From positions 1-20,932 of the forward strand of contig JBBIGZ010000050.1 of NCBI GenBank assembly GCA_037447295.1: a DNA stretch of 20,932 bases, given 5' to 3'. This stretch comes from 630D-37 sp037447295 (GTDB lineage Bacteria; Chloroflexota; Anaerolineae; Anaerolineales; Villigracilaceae). Positions 13,139 to 20,932 of this stretch are shown piece by piece (position 1 is the first letter of the stretch; each line of letters begins with the position of its first letter). The notes under the pieces were generated by a model. That model was given only the letters and a program-made list of their open reading frames with translations. It was not told the DNA's origin and searched no databases. The translations under genes and the position numbers were made by a program.

Positions 13139-14593
13139 TCAAGCCTGGTCGGCCACCTGCTGACCGTATTCCAGCAGTTTGCGCACTCGGTCCATGCTTC
13201 GACCTTCGGCATAGACGCGCAGCACCGGCTCCGTGCCGGAAGGACGGATCAGCAGCCAGGAATCGTCTTCCAGGACGTATTTGATCCCATCCAGTTCGCT
13301 CACTTCTACCACGCGGGCGCCGTCCAAGGTAGCCGGAGCCTGTGCCCGCAGGCGGCGCGTCATTTCGGCTTTGGCTACCGGGCGCGCCAGGCGCAGGTCC
13401 ACCCGCTCGTAGAAGGCCGGTCCCACTTCAGCGAGCAATTCCTCCACCAGCTTTCCCAATGGTTTGCCCCAATAGGCCAGCATCTCCACCAGCAACAGTC
13501 CCATGATCGGTCCATCGCCTTCCGGGATATGCCCTTTGAAGGATATGCCGCCGGATTCCTCGCCGCCGATCAGCACATCCTGTTGCAACATGTAATCGGC
13601 AATGTGATTGAACCCGACCGGCGTTTCATAGAGCGGAAGTCCATAGCGTTTTGCCAGCCGATCCAACATGCGCGTGGTCGAGACGGTGCGCACCACCGCT
13701 CCGCTCAGGCCGCGCACCTCGACTAGGTATTTCAGCGCCAGCGAGATGATCTTGTGCGGATCCACGAATTGCCCGCGCTCGTCCATCGCTCCGATGCGAT
13801 CGGCATCGCCATCGGTGGCCAGGCCGAAATCCCCCATGCCGGAGCTGACCGCCGAGGCCAGCGCGCCCAGGTAACGGGCGATCGGTTCGGGATGGATGCC
13901 GCCAAAGCCGGGGTTCATCTCGGAGCGGATTTCGGTGATCTCGCAACCGCTGCCTTGCAGGAAGGCCTTGATCACGCCGCGCCCGGAACCGTACATCGAA
14001 TCTACGACGAAGCGTTGCGGTCGTTCGGCGATGATGTCGGTGCGGATCAGGGTGCGCAGGTGCTCGAAATAGGCCGGCAGCGGGTTGAAGCGCTGGATCA
14101 GCCCCATTTGCCGCGCCTTTTCAAAGTCCATCAGGTTCGGACCTCGGGCGCGCTGCTCGTTATCGTTGATATAGACCTCCACCCGGCGGCACTGCTCCGG
14201 CAGCGCCGATCCGCCAAAGGCTGCCTTTAGCTTCACGCCGTTATAGCGCGGCGCATTGTGCGAAGCGGTGATCATCACCCCGGCAATGGCGTGATGATGA
14301 CGCACGGCATACGAAATGGCCGGCGTGGGGGCATCGGATTGTGCCAGCAACACGGAATAGCCATTTGCCGCCAGCACCCGTGCCACTTCCGCAGCATAGC
14401 GATCCGAAAGGAAACGGGTATCAAAACCGACTACCACCCGGCGGGCATCGATCGCCTCGCCGTTATGGCTCTTTTCCCAGTGTTCGGAAGCCAGCGCATC
14501 GGCGATCGCCTGGGAAACAATGCGCAGATTGTCAAACGTAAACGTATCGGAGATTACGGCTCTCCAGCCATCGGTACCGAAATGAATAGGCAT
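13139..14593 (-). CDS. Phosphoglucomutase/phosphomannomutase family enzyme
   Basis: A 484-residue alpha-D-phosphohexomutase that interconverts hexose 1- and 6-phosphates for glycogen, sugar-nucleotide or wall precursors. All four family signatures are visible. The phosphoserine loop TASHN has Ser111; the Mg site DGDADR is at 261-266; the sugar loop is GGEESGG; the phosphate loop RPSGTEP is at about 450-456. Full family length. The EESGG sugar loop leans to phosphoglucomutase, but substrate choice in this family cannot be settled by motif alone. AAGGA lies 7 bases before the ATG. The gene starts 16 bases after the DUF389/SH3 gene and ends 2 bases from the convergent GNAT gene. Confidence 0.92.
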   Translation of the reverse strand: MPIHFGTDGWRAVISDTFTFDNLRIVSQAIADALASEHWEKSHNGEAIDARRVVVGFDTRFLSDRYAAEVARVLAANGYSVLLAQSDAPTPAISYAVRHHHAIAGVMITASHNAPRYNGVKLKAAFGGSALPEQCRRVEVYINDNEQRARGPNLMDFEKARQMGLIQRFNPLPAYFEHLRTLIRTDIIAERPQRFVVDSMYGSGRGVIKAFLQGSGCEITEIRSEMNPGFGGIHPEPIARYLGALASAVSSGMGDFGLATDGDADRIGAMDERGQFVDPHKIISLALKYLVEVRGLSGAVVRTVSTTRMLDRLAKRYGLPLYETPVGFNHIADYMLQQDVLIGGEESGGISFKGHIPEGDGPIMGLLLVEMLAYWGKPLGKLVEELLAEVGPAFYERVDLRLARPVAKAEMTRRLRAQAPATLDGARVVEVSELDGIKYVLEDDSWLLIRPSGTEPVLRVYAEGRSMDRVRKLLEYGQQVADQA

Positions 14594-14609
14594 ATGTTGA
14601 TCCTTGTGC

Positions 14610-15899
14610 TCAGGGAGTTTTAGAAGGTGTTAGGGTCAAAGTGGGTGAAGGAAGGAACCACCAGGTTGGCAATGGAGTAGGCATTTGGATAACCGTGCTC
14701 AGCATCCACCCCTCCAAGCGCCGACCGCCTACGATGGCGACTACCCGCAACCAGGTATCGCTTCCAACCAGTTTTGCATCTTGTGGAAAGACTTCCACCA
14801 CCGTGCCGTTGCTTAACGAGATCAGGATGCGAGCGGTGAACGAGGGAGCCTCCCGTAAGAAAGCTCCGCCCCCGCGCGGTGAATTCACCCGAGCGTAGAT
14901 CGGCGTGGGCACGACTGTGACTGTCATCGTTGGGGTTTCGGAAGGGAGCGGCTCAGTTGGGGTAGCCGAGATGGGCGTGAAAGAGGGCGTTAGAGTTGGC
15001 GCCGGCAAGGGCGAAGGGGTAGGTACCATGCCGATGGGAACGGTCAGGGTGACCGCGACGATCGGCGTTGGGGAGGGGGTAACTTGTGGTGATGGGGTGG
15101 AAAGGGAAGTCTGTGCCTGGATAGAGCGAGCTGCCGGCCACATTCCACCGGCCCAGGCCAGGATGGAGAGCCAACCAAAGAGCAACCCTCCGCTGAAGAG
15201 CACTCCCATCAGCGAGGCAGGGCGGATGCGCAATAGGTAAAAGATCAGCGTTCCCAAAAGCGAGGTCCAAGCCAGGCGCACCAGCACCACGAACAAGCCA
15301 TGCGGCCAGAGCGCCTCGACCCCACCGCCCAGACCGATGGCGGCCGCCACGATCGGCAAGTAAAACGTATAGGCCAGCAAGGCGCTTGGGATGTAGGGTT
15401 TCTCATCCGAACGGACGAACGAGAGGACCAGGATGATCGCCCCCAGCGCCAGGATGACGAAATCCACCGGCCACAAGCGGGCATGCAAATAGGCCTGCGT
15501 AAGTGTGCGCGGCGGCAAAGCGCGCAGCAACCAACCGCCGATCAGGCCGTTGACGAAGGTCAGAGCGGCGGAGACGAAAAGAGCCGCCGCCATTTGCATC
15601 CAGAAACCCAATGCGCCGCGTGCTCCGGCCAGGAGCAAGCCCAACCAGGGGAGCAAGATCGGGGCGCTCAGGGCACCGAAGACCAATAGCAAAGGCGAAT
15701 CGAGCAGGTAACCGGCCGTCAGGATCGCCCCACTGAGAAAAGAAAGCACAAAGAACTCCACCGTCGGATAGGCGCGCCGTGAGAGCGTCCGGAGCACCGC
15801 TTCCCGCCCCTGCTGATCGGCAGGCAGAAGCATTCGACGCGCCCGACGTCGCCGGGCGCGAGAAGGAGGCGATGCGGAAGGGGGTAGTGTTTCGTTCAT
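14610..15899 (-). CDS. DUF389-like membrane protein with Pro/Thr linker and C-terminal SH3 domain
   Basis: A 429-residue membrane protein of unknown function. Residues 1-45 are Arg-rich and cytosolic in character. About seven hydrophobic segments follow (roughly 47-66, 69-90, 97-119, 145-163, 171-191, 200-222, 232-251). The first pair, PTVEFFVLSFLSGAILTAGY and SPLLLVFGALSAPILLP, resembles the DUF389 family. Residues 261-334 form a low-complexity Pro/Thr/Ser linker, and residues 335-404 look like a bacterial SH3 domain (ARVNSPRGGGAFLREAP to LEGWMLS). A second short Pro/Thr tail ends the protein. The SH3 domain is probably outside the membrane, where such domains bind wall or surface polymers; this is inference. 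The start ATG overlaps the HAD gene stop as ATGA. Confidence 0.75.
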   Translation of the reverse strand: MNETLPPSASPPSRARRRRARRMLLPADQQGREAVLRTLSRRAYPTVEFFVLSFLSGAILTAGYLLDSPLLLVFGALSAPILLPWLGLLLAGARGALGFWMQMAAALFVSAALTFVNGLIGGWLLRALPPRTLTQAYLHARLWPVDFVILALGAIILVLSFVRSDEKPYIPSALLAYTFYLPIVAAAIGLGGGVEALWPHGLFVVLVRLAWTSLLGTLIFYLLRIRPASLMGVLFSGGLLFGWLSILAWAGGMWPAARSIQAQTSLSTPSPQVTPSPTPIVAVTLTVPIGMVPTPSPLPAPTLTPSFTPISATPTEPLPSETPTMTVTVVPTPIYARVNSPRGGGAFLREAPSFTARILISLSNGTVVEVFPQDAKLVGSDTWLRVVAIVGGRRLEGWMLSTVIQMPTPLPTWWFLPSPTLTLTPSKTP

Positions 15900-16366
15900 T
15901 TCCGCAAACTGGCTACCAGGCGCAAAGGTTTTTCGAGCAAATCCAGGGCTTCAAAGATATCGCGCACCACGAGGTCGGCGGCCAGGAGTGCCGAAACGGC
16001 CGTCCCTTCGGTGGAAAGGACACAGATACCGATCGCCGCTTCTCTGAGCATCTCTGCATCGTTTGCTCCCTGGCCGATAGCGATCACCTTTTCCGCTCCC
16101 AAACGACGCACGTATTCCGCCTTTTGCTCAGCCTCTGCCCCCGGTTGCAGGCGCACCGCCGTCAGGTTCAGCTGCCGATCGATCACCGCCTGGCGTCCGT
16201 GGGTGTCCGCCGTCACCAGGTGAAGCGTCAGGCGATCGCGCAGCGCGCTCAAGCGTTTGACCAGTCCTTCTGGCAGTTCACCATCTACGGCCAGCGTGCC
16301 GTTTACATCGCTCACCAGATGTTCCAAGCGGACCTGGTCGCGGCCGGGAATGTTGAGCTCGATCAT
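15896..16366 (-). CDS. HAD-superfamily phosphatase, P-type-ATPase-like (COG4087 type)
   Basis: A 156-residue soluble HAD-fold protein. Motif I is DVNGTL with nucleophile Asp20; the second position is Asn instead of Asp, as in the P-type-ATPase-like branch (DKTGT in the pumps themselves). The final metal motif GQGANDAEM at 98-106 includes Asp103. There is no membrane segment, so it corresponds to a stand-alone phosphorylation/nucleotide core. Proteins of this type are usually only annotated as predicted soluble P-type-ATPase-like phosphatases, and the substrate is unknown. AAGGAAGGAG lies just before the ATG. It overlaps the TPR gene upstream and the DUF389/SH3 gene downstream by 4 bases each (ATGA), so the three are very likely co-translated. 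Confidence 0.85.
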   Translation of the reverse strand: MIELNIPGRDQVRLEHLVSDVNGTLAVDGELPEGLVKRLSALRDRLTLHLVTADTHGRQAVIDRQLNLTAVRLQPGAEAEQKAEYVRRLGAEKVIAIGQGANDAEMLREAAIGICVLSTEGTAVSALLAADLVVRDIFEALDLLEKPLRLVASLRK

Positions 16367-18672
16367 CTACTCCTTCCTTGCAGCTGCGCTAGCGCGGCGC
16401 GATATTCTTCGGCATTGGGCGGGTTCAATGCCAGGATCGCCTGGATGGCCTCGATTGCTCCCAGGGGATTGCCGGCATTTAACTCCATTTCGCCGATGGT
16501 ATCGTATTGGGCAATCGCTTCGTCCACGCGCCCCAGCCGGCGATAGAGCTCGGCCAGCGCTTTGCGTAGCCAGAGTACCTGGGGATGATCTTTGATCAGC
16601 TCTTCCAGGAAGAGGATAGCCGCCGCGTTGTTTTGCGTGCTTTCCAGGTAGGTTAGGTAACTTTCCATTTCGATCCGCGCCTGAGCCTCTTGACCGAGCC
16701 GCAGGTTCAATTCTACCAGTTGACGACGCGTTGCCTCGTCATCCGGCTGCAGCGTGCGGATCTGCTCAAAGACGCGCACTGCTTGCTTCCAATCCAGCCG
16801 TTGCAGGTCAATATCGGCCATGCGCTTCAGGATGCGCAAACACCATTCCCTTTCGGCGGGATGTTGCTGCGCCAGGCGCAGGGCCTGGGTATAGACCTTG
16901 CGCGCCTGTTCCAGATCCGCCAGTCGGCTATAGACCTCTGCCAGCTCCACATAGGTGCGAACGGCCGCCTCGACCTGGCCGCCGCTTTCCAAAGCTTCGG
17001 CCAGGCGCATGCGCACTTCCAGGTTCATCGGATCGATTTGCAGGATGCGTTCCAGGTAACGCGTCGCCTGCTCGCTATCGCCGCGGATGCTATAGGTGTG
17101 GGCGATCGTCTGAAGCTTAGCGATCGCTTCCGGAATGTTTCCCTTTTGAACGAGAATTTCGGCGATCAGGTCATGGAGTGGAACGTAAGTCGGCGCCAGG
17201 TTGAGGGCAAAGAAAGCCTCCTCCATCGCCGCCTGCAGGTGACCCTGCCGCACCAGCTGGTGGACGCGGTTCATTTCATCCAGCACGGCGCTGCTCTGGG
17301 CTTGCAGGAGCACCTCCGCCACAGGGGTTGGCGTGCCTTCTGCCGCCGGAAGCCCGGAGCGGACTTTGGCCAGATGAGTGCGCCAATCACTGCGCAAAAG
17401 GACCTGCTGGACGTTATCGCACACCTGGCGGAGCACCGCCTCATTTTGCTCGTGACGATGGGCTTCGATTAGGGGCTCATAGGCGCGGCGCAATGCTTCC
17501 CGTTGATCCTCTGGAACGACCATGCTATCGGCCAGCCGCAAAGCTTCCAGAAACTGCACCGCTGCTTCCTGGAGATCGCCGCTTTGCAAATGGATTTTGC
17601 CGAGTAGCAGCCGCGTGGCCAAGGCCAAATCGGCATGTTTAACCGCGGATTGCAAACGGCGTTGTGCACTTTCCAAGCGCCCTGCTTGGAAGCGCAAGTA
17701 GCCGAGCAAAAAGTGCACGGCAGCGTGGTCAAAACCGGCCTCCAGCACGCGTTCCAGCTCTTCGGCGGCCTGATTGTCCTCGCCGCGCGTGTGCGCATCG
17801 ATCGCCTGACCGAGATGGAGCACGATCAGGCGTTGATCCGCTTGTTGGGAGAGCTGGCCGGTGCCGCGCAAGAGCGCGCGCAAGTCCCGCCGAGATTCAC
17901 CGATCTCTCCCGCCTCCTGCGAAATCTCAAACAGCAAATCGGCCAGGCGCGTCAGGGCCTTTTTGCGCGCTTCGCCGATCGGGTCCATTCCGATCGGCAT
18001 GGTTGCTTCGGTGGCTTGTTTTACCTGTGCCATGCGGATCGGTCCCGTTCCCCCTTTCGGGCGGAGCGGCTTGGGCAGGAGATGACCGCTCTGTAGCAAT
18101 GCTTTCGCCTGTTTCACCTCGGTGCTTTGCGGCAGCAATTGCTCCGCTTTCGCCAGCATGGCCTGGGCTTTATCCAGATAGCCGCTTCGCTGGAGAATGC
18201 TCGCCAGCGCCAGGTATTCATTCACCGCCTTTTGGGGCTGATTCAACCGCTCATAGACCAGCGCCAGGCGCGAACGTGCCAGCACATGCTCCGGGTCTAG
18301 CGTTGTCACGTGTGTCCAATTTTGGAGCGCCTTTTCAACCTCACGCTGGTTGATATAGAGCTCAGCCGCCTTGAGCGCCGCCTGGATGGCACCCTGAATG
18401 TCCCCCATGCGTTCGGAGAGAGCGGCGATCTTTTCAAAAGGCAGTGGATCGTTGGGAGAAAGCGTTGCTGTTCGCTGATAGGCCTGGAGTGCCTCTTCAT
18501 GCCGATGCAATTGCATCAGCGCCAGCCCCAGGTTGGTCCAGCCCTTGGGGCGATCGGGGAACTCCTCTACCGCGCGCCGATAGGCTTGGGCCGCGCGCTC
18601 CCAATCCTGATCCCAGGCGGCGGAATGTCCTTCATTCAGCGCTTTCTGGAAAAGGTCTTCGTTTCCGGGCAT
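16363..18672 (-). CDS. Large tetratricopeptide-repeat protein
   Basis: A 769-residue protein built almost wholly of TPR-like helical pairs. Clear units are seen at about 16-100 (AAWDQDWERAAQAYRRAVEE, then GWTNLGLALMQLHRHEEALQ), 115-200, 300-390 and 470-760. A Pro/Gly/Lys-rich break lies at about 200-235. I see no signal peptide, membrane segment or enzymatic domain, so it is probably a cytosolic scaffold for protein-protein contacts. Its partner is unknown. The Shine-Dalgarno match is poor (GGAG about 12 bases from the ATG), and the start lies only 9 bases after the polA stop, so it may depend on polA translation. The end overlaps the HAD gene by 4 bases. Confidence 0.85.
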   Translation of the reverse strand: MPGNEDLFQKALNEGHSAAWDQDWERAAQAYRRAVEEFPDRPKGWTNLGLALMQLHRHEEALQAYQRTATLSPNDPLPFEKIAALSERMGDIQGAIQAALKAAELYINQREVEKALQNWTHVTTLDPEHVLARSRLALVYERLNQPQKAVNEYLALASILQRSGYLDKAQAMLAKAEQLLPQSTEVKQAKALLQSGHLLPKPLRPKGGTGPIRMAQVKQATEATMPIGMDPIGEARKKALTRLADLLFEISQEAGEIGESRRDLRALLRGTGQLSQQADQRLIVLHLGQAIDAHTRGEDNQAAEELERVLEAGFDHAAVHFLLGYLRFQAGRLESAQRRLQSAVKHADLALATRLLLGKIHLQSGDLQEAAVQFLEALRLADSMVVPEDQREALRRAYEPLIEAHRHEQNEAVLRQVCDNVQQVLLRSDWRTHLAKVRSGLPAAEGTPTPVAEVLLQAQSSAVLDEMNRVHQLVRQGHLQAAMEEAFFALNLAPTYVPLHDLIAEILVQKGNIPEAIAKLQTIAHTYSIRGDSEQATRYLERILQIDPMNLEVRMRLAEALESGGQVEAAVRTYVELAEVYSRLADLEQARKVYTQALRLAQQHPAEREWCLRILKRMADIDLQRLDWKQAVRVFEQIRTLQPDDEATRRQLVELNLRLGQEAQARIEMESYLTYLESTQNNAAAILFLEELIKDHPQVLWLRKALAELYRRLGRVDEAIAQYDTIGEMELNAGNPLGAIEAIQAILALNPPNAEEYRAALAQLQGRSR

Positions 18673-18681
18673 GCTCTTATT

Positions 18682-20932
18682 TTACTCCACACTTTCCATC
18701 TCTCCCCAATTTTTCCCCCAGCGTACCTCGGCCACCAGCGGCACACGCAAGGAATAGGCGTTTTCCATTTCCTCTCGCACCAGGCGCGCCGTGACTTGCA
18801 ATTCCTCGTGTGGACACTCCAACACTACCTCATCGTGCACCTGGAGGAGCATTTGACCGCGCAAACCGGCTTCCTGCAATCGCCGCGCGATGCGGATCAT
18901 CGCCAGCTTCATGATGTCCGCCGCCGTGCCTTGAATCGGTGCGTTGATCGCCTCGCGCTCTTCGCGCAGTTTGGCGTTCAGCGGTTGACCGACCAGCATC
19001 GGAAAATAGCGCCTGCGCCCCAGCAGGGTTTCCACGTACCCCTGTCTCCGCACCAGGCGACGCACCTCGTCTAAATAGGCGCGCACCCGCGGAAAGCGTC
19101 GGAAATAGGCCTCGACAAAGGCCTCGGCTTCGGCCAAGGTTAAATCGGTGCTGCGCGTTAGGCCATAAGGCGTCATCCCGTAGATCAGGCCGAAGTTCAC
19201 CGCTTTGGCGTGACGGCGCATCTCTTTAGTCACTGCCTCCGGAGGCACCCCGTAAATGGCTGCAGCGGTCGCCTGGTGAATATCCTGCCCAGCGCGGAAG
19301 GCAGCGATCATGTTCTCATCTGCGGAAAGGTGTGCCATGATGCGCAGCTCAATCTGCGAATAATCGGCGGAGATCAGCACGTAGCCCGGCGTGGCGATGA
19401 AGGCGTGCCGCAGCTGCCGCCCGGTTTCGGTGCGGATGGGAATGTTTTGCAGGTTCGGGTTCGAGGAAGAAAGCCGCCCGGTGACCACGGCAGTCTGACT
19501 ATAGGAGGTATGTACGCGCCCGTTCCGGTCCACCGCTTCCAGCAGCCCATCCACGTACGTGGATTTGAGCTTAGCCAGCTCGCGGTGCTCCAAAATGTGT
19601 TCGATCACCTCATGTTGCCCGCGCAATTGTTCCAGCACATCCGCCGAAGTCGAATAGTGACCGCTCTGCGTCCGGCGCCCGCGATCCGGCGGCACCAGTC
19701 CCAGATGATCGAAAAGCGCTTCCGAAAGCTGCTGTGGCGAATTCAGGTTAAAGCGCTTCCCCACCAACCGATAGACCTCTTCCTCCAACTCGGCCATCCG
19801 CTGCTGCAGGCTCCGGCCGAACTCGCGCAGAAAGGCGACGTCCACCTGCACCCCGCGCATCTCCATCTCGGCCAGCACCGTCACCAATGGCATTTCCACC
19901 TCTTCGAGCAGGCGCAATGCATTCCGTTCCCGCAGCTCCTCTCGTAAAAGCGGCATTAAGCGCAAGGTGATCTCGGCATCGGCGGCGGCATATTCGGCGA
20001 CCACCGGGGGCGGCACCTCGGCCATGCTCTTTTGTCCCTTGCCGCTCCCGATCAGCGCTTCGATCGGCGTCATGGTCTCTCCCAGGCGTGCCTGCGCCAA
20101 GTTCTTCAGGCCACGGTTTGGCGAATCCGGGTTGCACAGCCACTCGGCGATCATCGTATCAAAGGTCAGCGGCATCACCCGCAGCCCGTGCCGCGCCAGC
20201 ACGATGTAGTCATACTTCAGATGATGTCCGATCTTCGCCTTGTGTTCATCGGTCAGATACGGGCGCAGCTGCTCCAGAGCCGTCAAAGGCAGGTTTTGCC
20301 CCTCCTGGTGACCGAACGGCAGGTAAAACCCCTCTCCCTCGCGCACCGCCAGCGCCAGCCCCACCAGCTCGGCCTCCATCTCATCTTGTGATGTCGTTTC
20401 GGTATCGAAGGCGATCACATCCGCCTTTTCCAGCGCCTGCCGCACGCTTTCCAGCTTTTCCAGGGTATCGATCAGGGAGACACGGAGCGTGACTGCCGGC
20501 CGGGGCTGGGGTTCTGGGCTCGGAGCCGGGGTGCTGAAAAGCGGCAGCTGCGCCTCGCTCGCCTCCTGTCGGGGACCTCGGGCTCCGTAGCCGCTCAGAC
20601 GCCGCAGCAGCGAACGAAACTCGAGCTCGGCAAAGAGCGCCTCCAACCGTCCCAAATCCATCTGCCCACTGCGCGCCTGTTCGATCGCAAACGATAAGGG
20701 GAGATCGGTGCGAATGCGTGCCAGCTCACGGCTCAGGTAGGCCATTTGGCGACCGGCTTCCAGTTTGGCACGCCAACGTGGCTCGATTGCATCCAGATGG
20801 CCGTAAATTTCATCCAGCGAGCCGTATTGCTGCAGCAGCTGTTGCGCCGTCTTTTCCCCGATCCCGGGCACGCCTGGGATGTTATCGGATTTATCCCCGG
20901 CCAACGCTTTGAAATCTACGATCTGCTCCGGA
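18682..20932 (-). CDS. polA: DNA polymerase I (5' end outside window)
   Basis: About 750 C-terminal residues of a family A DNA polymerase, used in Okazaki fragment maturation and excision repair. The frame runs off the right edge; the TTG at 20904 is an internal Leu in the block VDFKALAGDKSDNIPGVPGI, the helix-hairpin-helix part of the 5'-3' exonuclease. Roughly 170-190 N-terminal residues are missing. The 3'-5' exonuclease looks active: DTET at 20395-20406, a GHHLKYD Exo II segment, and an Exo III YAAAD. In the polymerase, the O-helix reads RRHAKAVNFGLIYG, with Phe at the ddNTP-discriminating position. Motif A is DYSQIELR (19342-19365), and motif C is HDEVVLE (18817-18837). The TPR gene follows after 9 bases. 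Confidence 0.97.
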   Translation of the reverse strand, partial: PEQIVDFKALAGDKSDNIPGVPGIGEKTAQQLLQQYGSLDEIYGHLDAIEPRWRAKLEAGRQMAYLSRELARIRTDLPLSFAIEQARSGQMDLGRLEALFAELEFRSLLRRLSGYGARGPRQEASEAQLPLFSTPAPSPEPQPRPAVTLRVSLIDTLEKLESVRQALEKADVIAFDTETTSQDEMEAELVGLALAVREGEGFYLPFGHQEGQNLPLTALEQLRPYLTDEHKAKIGHHLKYDYIVLARHGLRVMPLTFDTMIAEWLCNPDSPNRGLKNLAQARLGETMTPIEALIGSGKGQKSMAEVPPPVVAEYAAADAEITLRLMPLLREELRERNALRLLEEVEMPLVTVLAEMEMRGVQVDVAFLREFGRSLQQRMAELEEEVYRLVGKRFNLNSPQQLSEALFDHLGLVPPDRGRRTQSGHYSTSADVLEQLRGQHEVIEHILEHRELAKLKSTYVDGLLEAVDRNGRVHTSYSQTAVVTGRLSSSNPNLQNIPIRTETGRQLRHAFIATPGYVLISADYSQIELRIMAHLSADENMIAAFRAGQDIHQATAAAIYGVPPEAVTKEMRRHAKAVNFGLIYGMTPYGLTRSTDLTLAEAEAFVEAYFRRFPRVRAYLDEVRRLVRRQGYVETLLGRRRYFPMLVGQPLNAKLREEREAINAPIQGTAADIMKLAMIRIARRLQEAGLRGQMLLQVHDEVVLECPHEELQVTARLVREEMENAYSLRVPLVAEVRWGKNWGEMESVE

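Noticed and set aside
14897..15117. Repeat-rich DNA as a mobile or satellite element
   Set aside because: The repetitiveness is explained by Pro/Thr/Ser codons of the linker in the DUF389/SH3 protein.
20904..20932. TTG at 20904 as the polA start
   Set aside because: Codons further upstream continue the conserved PEQIVDFKALAGD block, so this is an internal Leu and the gene continues beyond the window.

Overview
The window reads as chromosome of a GC-rich bacterium. Counted 60-base rows run mostly at 60-65% GC. The gene set and protein style suggest Chloroflexota, perhaps an Anaerolineae-like lineage: a proofreading-type DNA polymerase I, a DUF389-like membrane protein with a Pro/Thr tail and SH3 domain, a D-Ala-D-Ala-ligase-like ATP-grasp enzyme and a UvrD-like protein with decayed motifs. 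That placement is inference from memory; no marker here fixes it.

Region 1 (1-4407, + strand) is the right end of a probable defence module. It holds the C-terminal part of a DUF1156-type adenine DNA methylase, then an unusual ATPase that joins an N-terminal AlbA_2 (Schlafen-like) domain to a complete DUF499 protein. A 70-base inverted repeat made of phased octamers sits between them and includes the methylase stop codon. The upstream part of the module lies outside the window. Downstream, ordinary genes begin at once in convergent orientation, and a terminator-like double hairpin lies about 100 bases past the DUF499 stop.

Region 2 (4467-12074, - strand) is one tightly packed run, transcribed right to left: ATP-grasp ligase, gltX, Gfo/Idh/MocA oxidoreductase, degenerate UvrD-like ATPase, pcm and hemW. 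Most junctions are 4-base ATGA overlaps or gaps of 1-3 bases, so translational coupling is likely although the functions are mixed (cell wall, tRNA charging, protein repair, haem handling).

Region 3 (12075-13136) is a 183-base divergent intergenic stretch and a + strand GNAT-family gene. The stretch carries three successive palindromic repeats. Each has promoter-like geometry, and one gives a good sigma-70-type promoter aimed at the GNAT gene. That gene contains two perfect hairpins inside its reading frame.

Region 4 (13139-20932, - strand) is a second compact run: polA (cut by the window edge), a 769-residue TPR protein, a small P-type-ATPase-like HAD phosphatase, the DUF389/SH3 membrane protein and a phosphohexomutase. 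Neighbouring genes overlap by 4 bases or are separated by 9-16 bases. I saw no tRNA, rRNA, CRISPR array, transposase or prophage gene. No gene-free stretch exceeds 183 bases.
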